This document shows positions 6,074 to 12,191 of a stretch of 12,560 nt of DNA, piece by piece; the stretch's first letter is position 1, and each line of letters starts with the position of its first letter. The notes under the pieces were generated by a model. That model worked only from the letters and a program-made list of their open reading frames with translations, searched no databases and had not been told where the DNA came from. Source of the DNA: an uncultured Candidatus Saccharibacteria bacterium (GTDB lineage: Bacteria; Patescibacteria; Saccharimonadia; Saccharimonadales; UBA6022); contig CAMLGO010000013.1 of NCBI GenBank assembly GCA_946479665.1, positions 1 to 12,560 on the forward strand, written 5' to 3'. Made by a program: the position numbers and the translations under genes.

Positions 6074-6805
6074 ATGAGTAGCGGGTCAGGCGAGCATAAG
6101 AAGAGGCAAGAGTCACAGCTTCGTGACTCTTCTTCGCTAGCTACGGCTGCTCACGAACTAAAAGCACCACTGGCATTGATTCGCCAGCTGTCGCTCTCGA
6201 TTGAACAGGGTGACATATCTCAAACCGAGCAGCTGCGTATGTTGCGACAAGTAACGCTGACGAGCGAGCGAGCACTTCGACTTACGAGTGACTTGACGCG
6301 TGCTGCTCGGCTTGAAGGCGCGATGTTTGAGCTTGAGCCGATCAATCCTCAGCAACTCTGCGAGGATATTGTTCATGAGCTGACACCACTTTTTGCTGCG
6401 CATGGACGTATCATTCGTGTAGCCAACCGGCGTCGGCCGCCGCTGATGGTAGCCAACCGTGATCTGCTTCGGCGAATTATTATGAATTTTAGTGATAACG
6501 CTCTTCATTATGGCGGCGATAACGGCGTCGTTGAGCTAAGTACGCAGGTAGTGAATGGCGATACTGTCCGTGTTGGCGTGCGTGACTACGGCCCAGCATT
6601 GCCAAGTGATACATGGCGAACATTGGCTACAAAACTAAAGACCCCGCAGCCCGTCCATGCTCGGCCGCAAAGCAGTGGTCTCGGCCTCTATATTGCTGGT
6701 CAATTCGCAGATGTTATGAATGGCACTATCGGCGCAACACGTCATCGTGACGGCGCATCATTTTATGTCGACATGCAAGCGTCGAAACAGTTGCGGCTAT
6801 TATGA
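6074..6805 (+). CDS. Soluble histidine kinase without a sensor domain
   Basis: 243 residues containing only the kinase core. HisKA: AAHELKAPLALIRQ with the phospho-acceptor His27. HATPase: N-box RRIIMNFSDNALHYGG (134-148), G1 box VRDYGP (169-174) and G2 box SSGLGLYIAGQF (200-211). The second glycine of the usual DxGxG in G1 is Ala (DYGPA). No membrane helix, PAS, GAF or HAMP domain precedes the core, so any signal must come from a partner protein. The TGA stop overlaps the start of the receiver gene by 4 nt (ATGA), which links their translation and makes them a cognate pair. The phosphorylation role is established for the family; the input is unknown. Confidence 0.88.
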   Translation: MSSGSGEHKKRQESQLRDSSSLATAAHELKAPLALIRQLSLSIEQGDISQTEQLRMLRQVTLTSERALRLTSDLTRAARLEGAMFELEPINPQQLCEDIVHELTPLFAAHGRIIRVANRRRPPLMVANRDLLRRIIMNFSDNALHYGGDNGVVELSTQVVNGDTVRVGVRDYGPALPSDTWRTLATKLKTPQPVHARPQSSGLGLYIAGQFADVMNGTIGATRHRDGASFYVDMQASKQLRLL

Positions 6806-7170
6806 GTAAAAAGCTGCCCATCGTACTCGTAGAGGATGATATGTGGCTTGCCGAGCAATTTGGCCGTACGCTACAAGACTACGAAGTGCACCATGCACCA
6901 CATGCGCTTGCGGCAATTGATTTGATTGACGAAGTCAAGCCGGCAGCGATTATTCTCGATGTGCTGCTTACAGGAGCCACGGCATTCACCTTGCTTCATG
7001 AACTCCAGTCATACACTGATACTGCAATGATACCGATTGTCCTTTGTACGAATATGGCTGCTGACTTGCAGCTTGAGGAGCTGGAAAGTTACGGTGTGCG
7101 TCGGATTTTGGATAAAGCGACAATGCAGCCGGACGATCTGGTGGCAGCGGTGCGGAGTGTGACATTATGA
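6802..7170 (+). CDS. Stand-alone response regulator receiver
   Basis: 122 residues, one CheY-like receiver domain and nothing more. The acidic pocket is E11, D12 and D13; the phosphorylation site is D53 in IILDVLLTG; the switch Thr83 lies in VLCTNM and Lys105 in RILDKATM, so every key residue is present. There is no DNA-binding or enzymatic output domain, so it must act by protein contact. It overlaps the kinase upstream and recO downstream by 4 nt each, the two junctions being ATGA. Confidence 0.9.
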   Translation: MSKKLPIVLVEDDMWLAEQFGRTLQDYEVHHAPHALAAIDLIDEVKPAAIILDVLLTGATAFTLLHELQSYTDTAMIPIVLCTNMAADLQLEELESYGVRRILDKATMQPDDLVAAVRSVTL

Positions 7171-7841
7171 AAAGTGTGCGCACTCGCGCTATTGTACTGA
7201 GACGGACAAATTATGGTGAGGGCGACAGAATTTTACATCTACTGACTCCACAGGGTCGGTATAATGTGATGGCGCGCGGTGTCCGCAAGGAAAAATCCCG
7301 TCTTGCCGGTGGAATTGAACTTTTTGCGGTAAGTGATGTTGTGATTGGAGAGGGGAAGGGCGATCTGGGCATTCTAACTTCGGCGCGACTCATCCATTTT
7401 TATAGGCACATCTTGGAAGATTATGATCGTATGCAGTTTGGTTACGAGGCGATCAAGCAGGTGAGTCGGGCGAGCGAGATGGTAAATGAGCCCGAATGGT
7501 ACGACGTACTTCTAGAGGTGCTGATGGCGCTTGATAATATGACGATTGAGCGGCAGCTGATTGAAACATGGTTTTATTTGCATCACGCTGCGCTGCTTGG
7601 TCATGAGCTAAGCTTGACGCATGATATTGATGGTAATGCACTGCGTCCAGATGAAGCTTATCGCTACGATGTGAGTGAGACTGGCTTACGCCCAGTCTCG
7701 ACCGGTGAGCTGACGGCTGACCATATCAAATTACTTCGTCTTATCTCAACAAAATCACTTAAAGTATTGGCACAGGTTGGCGGTATTAGTGCAATCTTGC
7801 CTGATTGTTGGCTAGTGGCACGGCAGCACGCGGCCTTATAG
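7167..7841 (+). CDS. recO: DNA repair protein RecO
   Basis: RecO helps load RecA on SSB-coated single-stranded DNA and anneals complementary strands. The 224-residue protein has the family's N-terminal OB-fold: VRTRAIVLRRTNYGEGDRILHLLTPQGRYNVMARGVRKEKSRL, with ending GGIELFAVSDVVI and LTSARLIHFYRHI. A helical C-terminal part follows. The Cys4 zinc site of many RecO proteins is absent: the only cysteine is in ILPDCW near the end. The N-terminal match is clear. Its ATG overlaps the receiver stop by 4 nt, so translation is coupled to the two-component genes, an unusual setting for recO. A GC-rich hairpin lies 9 nt after the stop. Confidence 0.9.
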   Translation: MKSVRTRAIVLRRTNYGEGDRILHLLTPQGRYNVMARGVRKEKSRLAGGIELFAVSDVVIGEGKGDLGILTSARLIHFYRHILEDYDRMQFGYEAIKQVSRASEMVNEPEWYDVLLEVLMALDNMTIERQLIETWFYLHHAALLGHELSLTHDIDGNALRPDEAYRYDVSETGLRPVSTGELTADHIKLLRLISTKSLKVLAQVGGISAILPDCWLVARQHAAL

Positions 7842-7850
7842 AAATAAAGC

Positions 7851-7884
7851 ACCCCGCCACCCTGCTTGTGGCTGGTGGCGGGGT
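7851..7884 (-). terminator. GC-rich hairpin terminator, copy 1
   Basis: Perfect 11-bp stem: ACCCCGCCACC (7851-7861) with GGTGGCGGGGT (7874-7884), loop of 12 nt. On the minus strand it is followed by GCTTTATTTC, so it suits the minus-strand helical gene. On the plus strand, after recO, no T run follows, although the hairpin may still slow polymerase. It is almost the same as the hairpin at 8657-8691. Confidence 0.8.
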
Positions 7885-7895
7885 CTACGGAGAGT

Positions 7896-8573
7896 TCAGG
7901 CGGCGATACGGTCGTATAGCCGGCAGCCGAACTTCCCGGTCAGGAGGGTGACACATGCTGCAAGCCGATGCTTGAAGCTAGGATCCTCTTGTACAATTCT
8001 CTTGGTGAGTATGAGTCCTAGGCCTGATGGCGTCGAACTCGTACTGAAGCGACTTGCTCGAAGGAGGTGAAATTGGTTATTTCGCTTCCAAACGAGATCT
8101 TGCAGCTGCACGTCGGCTAGTAGGTGTAGCTCGATCGCCTCAGTGTAGTTTTGCTGGGCGTACTCGAGCTTTGCTCTGGCCATGGTGATCGAACCTGTGA
8201 GATTCGCGTCTCCCTTGAACAGCTCTTCGGCTGCGTCGAGTGACTCCTTCGCTCGTCGAGCAGATACTTCTTGCCTGAGCGTTGCCGATGACCGCTGTGC
8301 CGTGGTTAGCGAGCGGATAAACCAGTGCGCCGCGTCGCGATGAAAGCTGCCTTCGTGGATGATGGCATCCCAGTCTGCACACTTGCGTCCGTGAACGCCA
8401 TAGTGCTCTGCTTCTGCCTCGTTGCCTTTGAGCCAGGCTAGTTGAGCAAGTTGCATCCAGTAGTCGGCATGTTCGGTGGCTTGCGTATTGCCAGCCTCCT
8501 TGAGCTCGATGTTAGCTTTGCGAAAGTGCCCCGCATTGATCAAGTCGGTTGTTTTCCTGAGAAGAGCTTCCAT
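7896..8573 (-). CDS. Unrecognised alpha-helical (TPR-like) protein
   Basis: 225 residues starting MEALLRKTTDLINAGHF. The start is fixed by AGGAG 6 nt upstream; an in-frame ATG at 8621 would add 16 residues but has no such site. The protein appears almost wholly helical, with alternating pairs such as DYWMQLAQLAWLKGNEAEAE and ARAKLEYAQQNYTEAIELH that resemble tetratricopeptide repeats. The first segment (LRKTTDLINAGHFRKANIEL) resembles the start of the protein at 8725-9471. No signal peptide or membrane helix. GC content is about 57% in sampled lines, above the neighbouring plus-strand genes. I do not recognise a family; a protein-interaction role is only suggested by the fold. Confidence 0.7.
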   Translation of the reverse strand: MEALLRKTTDLINAGHFRKANIELKEAGNTQATEHADYWMQLAQLAWLKGNEAEAEHYGVHGRKCADWDAIIHEGSFHRDAAHWFIRSLTTAQRSSATLRQEVSARRAKESLDAAEELFKGDANLTGSITMARAKLEYAQQNYTEAIELHLLADVQLQDLVWKRNNQFHLLRASRFSTSSTPSGLGLILTKRIVQEDPSFKHRLAACVTLLTGKFGCRLYDRIAA

Positions 8574-8611
8574 GGTTACTCCTGAGGGTTGTAGGGGAAT
8601 GGAACAGATAT

Positions 8612-8640
8612 ACAATAACATCTATCGCAGCTAATAGCAA
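8612..8640 (-). promoter_or_regulatory. Probable promoter of the first helical-repeat gene
   Basis: Minus strand: TTGCTA (8635-8640), 17-nt spacer, TATTGT (8612-8617) with a TGT extension before the -10 box. The last part of the spacer and the -10 (GATGTTAT) match the promoter of the second helical gene. The expected leader of about 30 nt carries the AGGAG site. Confidence 0.5.
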
Positions 8641-8656
8641 ATCATTATGAAGTGAA

Positions 8657-8691
8657 AACCCCGCCACTGGCTTGTGGCCTGTGGCGGGGTT
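8657..8691 (-). terminator. GC-rich hairpin terminator, copy 2
   Basis: Perfect 11-bp stem: AACCCCGCCAC (8657-8667) with GTGGCGGGGTT (8681-8691). On the minus strand TTTTCACTTC follows, so it ends the gene at 8725-9471. Stem and loop core (GCTTGTGGC) are shared with the hairpin at 7851-7884. Confidence 0.85.
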
Positions 8692-8724
8692 GGGTGGGGC
8701 TTGCGCCTCCGGTATTGCTGGATT

Positions 8725-9471
8725 CTAGCTCCAGACGCCGACGCGTCCAAAGATGAAAATCCGGACAGCAACCAGCTTGTCGCGCTTCAAGGCGTCAGAG
8801 CGCAGAATGTCATCGAAGACGTTGATGCACATGATCTCGGCCTCGTACCTTCTGAGCTCCCTGCGCTTTTCCGGGCGGCCTCGTGTGGCGGTGAACAGTC
8901 GGTCTGCTAGCCTGGTGTGCTCGCATAGCAATCGAAAGATCGCCATGTCAAACACTTGCTTCCAAGACTGGATGACCGGGTCGGTTGAGCTGCCCCATGT
9001 CGCCGCCATCTTTTGGTGGAGCGACAGGGCCTGAGCGGTTCTGCTGGTGGCGACATGATCGAGGATCTCGATGTATGTCGCCGCCATTGCTTGCTCTTCC
9101 TGGCCGTTCTTCGTCAAAAGAGACCTGGCTGTTTTGAGCGCTTCCTCGACAAGGTCCGCATGCGTATCACGCATGAGTGCCTTGCAGATTGCGCCTTCGA
9201 CAAGCAGCTGCCCGTAGAGCTGTTCGAGCTCGGACGAGTGGCTTCTTTCGATGCTTTGGACTCTCCGAAGGAGCTTTGCGGCTCCGTCTTTGTCGCCCTC
9301 GAAGAAGCTGACCACGCTTTTTGCCACGATGAAGGCGTCGTCGCTGGCGCCTTCATCGGACAGGATTTGCGATTCGTGTCGTGCTCCTGTCAGCTTGCCT
9401 GCAAGGAGCTGTCGGCGAACGCTGGTGAGGTCGGTCACGAGATTGGTTGTTAACGCGGTGCTTCCCATCAT
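8725..9471 (-). CDS. Unrecognised alpha-helical repeat-like protein
   Basis: 248 residues (247 if the second ATG, 9466-9468, is used). GGAAAGG lies 4 nt before the first ATG and 7 nt before the second, so the second is slightly favoured. Helices dominate: VRRQLLAGKLTGARHES, FEGDKDGAAKLLRRVQSIE, EEALKTARSLLTKNG, AQALSLHQKMAATWG; the spacing is TPR-like but degenerate. The C-terminal third is basic (TRGRPEKRRELRRYEAE). No membrane helix or signal. Like its neighbour it has GC near 57-60% in sampled lines, and it has a similar promoter and nearly the same terminator, so the two look like paralogous or at least equally built cassettes. Function unknown. Confidence 0.7.
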   Translation of the reverse strand: MMGSTALTTNLVTDLTSVRRQLLAGKLTGARHESQILSDEGASDDAFIVAKSVVSFFEGDKDGAAKLLRRVQSIERSHSSELEQLYGQLLVEGAICKALMRDTHADLVEEALKTARSLLTKNGQEEQAMAATYIEILDHVATSRTAQALSLHQKMAATWGSSTDPVIQSWKQVFDMAIFRLLCEHTRLADRLFTATRGRPEKRRELRRYEAEIMCINVFDDILRSDALKRDKLVAVRIFIFGRVGVWS

Positions 9472-9514
9472 AATGCCTTTCCGTAGTAGTCATGCCGAAC
9501 GATAGGGTTTTAAG

Positions 9515-9543
9515 ATTATAACATCAATGAAAAATTTATGCAA
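9515..9543 (-). promoter_or_regulatory. Promoter of the second helical-repeat gene
   Basis: Minus strand: TTGCAT (9538-9543), 17-nt spacer, TGT-TATAAT (TATAAT at 9515-9520). A perfect extended -10 box. Its -35 box forms one arm of the inverted repeat at 9538-9553 and overlaps the upstream promoter region of glyS. Confidence 0.7.
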
Positions 9544-9553
9544 ATTGTTGCAT
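9538..9553. repeat. Inverted repeat between divergent promoters
   Basis: Arms ATGCAA (9538-9543) and TTGCAT (9548-9553) with ATTG between. It covers the -35 box of the minus-strand promoter and the spacer of the glyS promoter, a position where a regulator could affect both. Confidence 0.5.
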
Positions 9554-9554
9554 C

Positions 9555-9563
9555 TGTTATAAT
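9555..9563 (+). promoter_or_regulatory. Extended -10 promoter of glyS
   Basis: TGT-TATAAT (TATAAT at 9558-9563) ends 11 nt before the ATG of glyS; TTTATG at 9535-9540 is a weak -35. The leader would be about 5 nt, too short for a ribosome site. No T-box structure is present. Confidence 0.7.
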
Positions 9564-9574
9564 AGGCAGTAATT

Positions 9575-10939
9575 ATGAGCAACAAACAGATCAAGAACGA
9601 GCGAATGGAAGCAATTGTAAGCCTGGCGAAGCGTCGCGGCTTTATTTATCAGGGAAGTGAAGTCTATGGTGGACTATCTGGTACGTGGGACTACGGTCCG
9701 CTTGGTGTGAGCTTGAAGCGTAATATTATGCAGCTGTGGTGGAAGATGTTTGTTGACTCGCGCGATGACATGTATGGTGTTGATGCGGCAATTTTGATGA
9801 ATCAAAAGGTATGGCAGGCAAGTGGGCATGTTGATACCTTTACTGATCCACTTGTTGAAGATCTTGAAACTAAGCAGCGTTTTCGCGCCGACCATCTGTT
9901 AAAAGATGCTGGCTTTTCTGCCGAAGGCTTATCGCTTGATGACATGACAAAACTTATCCGCGAAGAAGGTGTAAAGAGCCCGAATGGCAATGAGCTGTCC
10001 GAGGTGCGCACGTTCAACATGATGTTCTCGACAACGGTCGGGCCTGTGGCGGATGATAAATCTATCTCATATCTTCGTCCAGAGACTGCCCAGGGCATCT
10101 TCACGAACTACAAAAATGTGGTCGATGCATTTTACCCTGATCTTCCATTCGGTATTGCTCAGCAGGGAAAGGCATTTCGTAATGAAATTAGCCCACGCGA
10201 TTTCGTATTCCGCTCGCGTGAGTTTGAACAAATGGAAATTGAGTACTTTGTTCACCCTGAAAAGTGGGCAGAGTCTTTTGATGCGCTATTAAAAGATATC
10301 TACGAGTTCCTTGAAGCACTCGGTTTGCCGCGCGAAAGCATTCATGAACTTGAAGTGCCAGAAAACGATCGCGCTCACTATTCAAAGCGTACGATTGATA
10401 TCGAATATGATTTTCCAATCGGTCGCGAAGAGTTGCTTGGCCTTGCGTACCGAACCGATTTTGACCTTGGCAATATTCAGCGTGTCGCTGGCAAAAGTAT
10501 GGACTATATTGTAAAGGGTACGAATGAAAAGTTTGTTCCGCACGTGATTGAGCCGTCATTTGGTGTTGAGCGTGCACTCATGGCCGTACTTTCTGCTGCT
10601 TATACTGAAGATGAAGTAAACGGCGAGAAGCGTATCTTCCTTAAATTCCCAGAACACCTGGCGCCAGTGAAGTACTGCGTTTCTCCTCTGCTTAAGAATA
10701 AGCCGGAACTTGTTGCTAAAGCCCGTGAAGTCTACGAGTTGCTTAAGAAAAAACACGGCAACGTGATGTGGGACGATAACGGCAATATCGGTAAGCGCTA
10801 TCGCCGCCAAGATGAAATCGGTACGCCGTACTGCGTGGTGATCGACTTCGATACGATTGAAAATGATGGACTTGTATCTGTTCGTAGCCGCGATACGACT
10901 GAGCAGAGGCGCGTATCTATCGACGAACTTGTTGCCTAG
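9575..10939 (+). CDS. glyS: Glycyl-tRNA synthetase, alpha2 type
   Basis: A 454-residue class II synthetase that charges tRNA-Gly. This is the homodimeric type found in many Gram-positive bacteria, archaea and eukaryotes, not the alpha2beta2 GlyQ/GlyS of E. coli. It starts with SLAKRRGFIYQGSEVYGG. Motif 1 lies around DYGPLGVSLKRNI (39-51), then RPETAQGIF (168-176), motif 2 FRNEISPRD (201-209) with FEQMEIEYF (217-225), and motif 3 EPSFGVERALMAVL (326-339). The anticodon-binding domain begins at HLAPVKYCVSPL (361-372) and runs to the end. Length is normal for the family. It is expressed from a near-leaderless promoter and followed 33 nt later by the CYTH gene without a terminator. Confidence 0.96.
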   Translation: MSNKQIKNERMEAIVSLAKRRGFIYQGSEVYGGLSGTWDYGPLGVSLKRNIMQLWWKMFVDSRDDMYGVDAAILMNQKVWQASGHVDTFTDPLVEDLETKQRFRADHLLKDAGFSAEGLSLDDMTKLIREEGVKSPNGNELSEVRTFNMMFSTTVGPVADDKSISYLRPETAQGIFTNYKNVVDAFYPDLPFGIAQQGKAFRNEISPRDFVFRSREFEQMEIEYFVHPEKWAESFDALLKDIYEFLEALGLPRESIHELEVPENDRAHYSKRTIDIEYDFPIGREELLGLAYRTDFDLGNIQRVAGKSMDYIVKGTNEKFVPHVIEPSFGVERALMAVLSAAYTEDEVNGEKRIFLKFPEHLAPVKYCVSPLLKNKPELVAKAREVYELLKKKHGNVMWDDNGNIGKRYRRQDEIGTPYCVVIDFDTIENDGLVSVRSRDTTEQRRVSIDELVA

Positions 10940-10972
10940 TTTTCTATTTCTAATAACAGTACTGGAGTGATT

Positions 10973-11569
10973 ATGCAGACTGAAATCGAAGCAAAGTTTT
11001 TAAACGTAAATCACGATGAAATTCGCGAGAAATTACGTGAGCTTGGCGGTGTTTGCGAGCAGCCGATGCGTTTAATGCGCCGAGTCGTATTCCATAGTGA
11101 TGACATGGAAGCGAAGCGGGCATTTGTGCGCGTTCGAGATGAGGGCCACCGAGTGACGATGACGTATAAGCAGTTTGATGCCGATACAATTGATGGTGCG
11201 AAGGAGCATGAAATCGAAGTGAGTGACTTTGATACCGCAGTAGCTTTACTCGATGCTGCCGGAATTGCCCACGATACATTCCAAGAGTCGCGTCGAGAGA
11301 ACTGGAGGCTTGATGACGTTGAAATCATGCTCGATGAGTGGCCATGGCTTGCTCCGTATATGGAAATCGAAGGATTGAGCGAAGAGCGGGTCAAAAGTGT
11401 TGCTGAGCGATTAGGCTCTGCGTGGGAAGATGCAGTATTTGGCGGTGTGGCGAATGCGTATGCAGTGCAATATCCACATATCGGTGAAACAGGTATACAA
11501 GAGATTAATAGAAATTGGCCGGTGATTAAGTTTGATGATCCATCACCAAAGCTACTTGAGATAGGGTGA
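10973..11569 (+). CDS. CYTH-domain protein (triphosphate-binding enzyme)
   Basis: 198 residues of the CYTH superfamily (class IV adenylate cyclases, thiamine triphosphatases, inorganic triphosphatases). The N-terminal ExExK signature is EIEAK (4-8). Conserved tunnel residues appear as FVRVRDEG (51-58), TYKQ (64-67), KEHEIEV (77-83), SRRENWRL (106-113), IMLDEWPWL (118-126) and YMEIEG (129-134). The family binds triphosphates with divalent metal; whether this one is a cyclase or a phosphatase cannot be told. The start is ATG with GGAG 5 nt upstream; the GTG two codons earlier overlaps that ribosome site. Stop is TGA. It is probably co-transcribed with glyS. Confidence 0.85.
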   Translation: MQTEIEAKFLNVNHDEIREKLRELGGVCEQPMRLMRRVVFHSDDMEAKRAFVRVRDEGHRVTMTYKQFDADTIDGAKEHEIEVSDFDTAVALLDAAGIAHDTFQESRRENWRLDDVEIMLDEWPWLAPYMEIEGLSEERVKSVAERLGSAWEDAVFGGVANAYAVQYPHIGETGIQEINRNWPVIKFDDPSPKLLEIG

Positions 11570-11579
11570 CAGGGTGGTG

Positions 11580-11651
11580 ATGTTTACGTATTATCAATCA
11601 GTCAAGGCTCGAATGCGTGACACCTTAGCTGTGTGGAAAGTGGAAGCATGA
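11580..11651 (+). CDS. Possible 23-residue leader peptide
   Basis: ATG at 11580 opens a 23-codon frame (MFTYYQSVKARM at its start, WKVEA at its end) that stops at a TGA overlapping the ATG of the next gene by the ATGA arrangement. AGGG at 11571-11574 lies 5 nt upstream as a possible ribosome site. It fills the gap between the CYTH gene and the next gene. This fits translational coupling, but a frame this short can arise by chance. Confidence 0.3.
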   Translation: MFTYYQSVKARMRDTLAVWKVEA

Positions 11652-12130
11652 AAGAGCTTATTGCCGTATCAATAAATGGTGTATCCGTATTTCTTGACTA
11701 CAAGGCGACGAACGTCATGTTTCATATTCGCGAAACACCTAATCTGCTCGATCTTGTGCGAGAAGCTATTGAGACGACCGATATTTTCGGTGATAATGAG
11801 ATTATCTTCGAAAAGAATATGGACCGAATTGTTGGCACGACGACTTTAGTCGTGACGACGGATGCTGATGAGATAGTGTATGCAAAGCGAAGAGAGCGAG
11901 ATAAATATTCTCGGTTCGCCAAGAACAGGGAGCTGACGCCCGTGAGCTATGTTGTTGTTTGCGTACGCAAGCAGGGTGACGAATATATGTTATGGACAGC
12001 ATGGTGTGGGCGGCTACTGCCGGTAGAGTCGTATGATCCGACTTCGCATTTTAGCCTGACACATGCACTTGTATATGACAAAAATCTTGTGCAGCTTGAT
12101 ACTGTGACGACCATCAATCCTTGGTTGTAG
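11648..12130 (+). CDS. Unknown 160-residue protein, possible nuclease-like fold
   Basis: Soluble, with no signal peptide or membrane helix. The first 55 residues form a short beta and helical lead (LDLVREAIETTDIF). The rest has a compact core: DEIVYAKRRERDKYSRFAKN (74-93), then SYVVVCVRKQGDEYMLWTAWCGR (100-122) and SLTHALVYD (136-144), ending in NPWL. The basic stretch followed by two hydrophobic strands and a TAW-G-R-P block resembles small mobile-element or BECR-type (Barnase/EndoU/ColicinE5/RelE) proteins in general layout; this is weak and from memory. ATG 11648 is preferred over the GTG at 11633. If it were a toxin one would expect an antitoxin next to it, and none is recognised. Confidence 0.6.
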   Translation: MKELIAVSINGVSVFLDYKATNVMFHIRETPNLLDLVREAIETTDIFGDNEIIFEKNMDRIVGTTTLVVTTDADEIVYAKRRERDKYSRFAKNRELTPVSYVVVCVRKQGDEYMLWTAWCGRLLPVESYDPTSHFSLTHALVYDKNLVQLDTVTTINPWL

Positions 12131-12138
12131 AGCGCCAA

Positions 12139-12158
12139 TATAAATAAGTATAGATAAG
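12139..12158 (+). repeat. Tandem 10-bp direct repeat upstream of the last gene
   Basis: TATAAATAAG (12139-12148) is followed at once by TATAGATAAG (12149-12158), one mismatch. It occupies the -35 region of the promoter whose -10 box is at 12162, with a period of one helical turn. Operator function is inferred from position. Confidence 0.45.
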
Positions 12159-12161
12159 CGC

Positions 12162-12167
12162 TACAAT
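12162..12167 (+). promoter_or_regulatory. -10 box of the last gene
   Basis: TACAAT ends 24 nt before the ATG at 12192. The -35 position holds TATAAA, a poor match. The short leader contains a full AGGAGGT ribosome site (12179-12185) 6 nt before the ATG, in contrast to the leaderless genes elsewhere in the window. Confidence 0.5.
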
Positions 12168-12191
12168 AAAGATAGGACAGGAGGTATTATT

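Noticed and set aside
8657..8695. Integron attC-like site: paired hairpins after two small genes, with GTTGGGT matching GTTRRRY
   Set aside because: The matching RYYYAAC half is missing, the first hairpin (7851-7884) has no GTT core, and T-rich tails on the minus strand explain both as terminators.
9013..9453. 146-residue, cysteine-rich plus-strand frame
   Set aside because: Antisense to the helical gene at 8725-9471, which has a promoter, ribosome site and terminator on the minus strand; the plus frame has none.
6803..11569. Alternative genetic code with TGA as glycine
   Set aside because: TGA ends the kinase, receiver and CYTH genes at positions that agree with overlaps and family lengths; reading through would not make sense.
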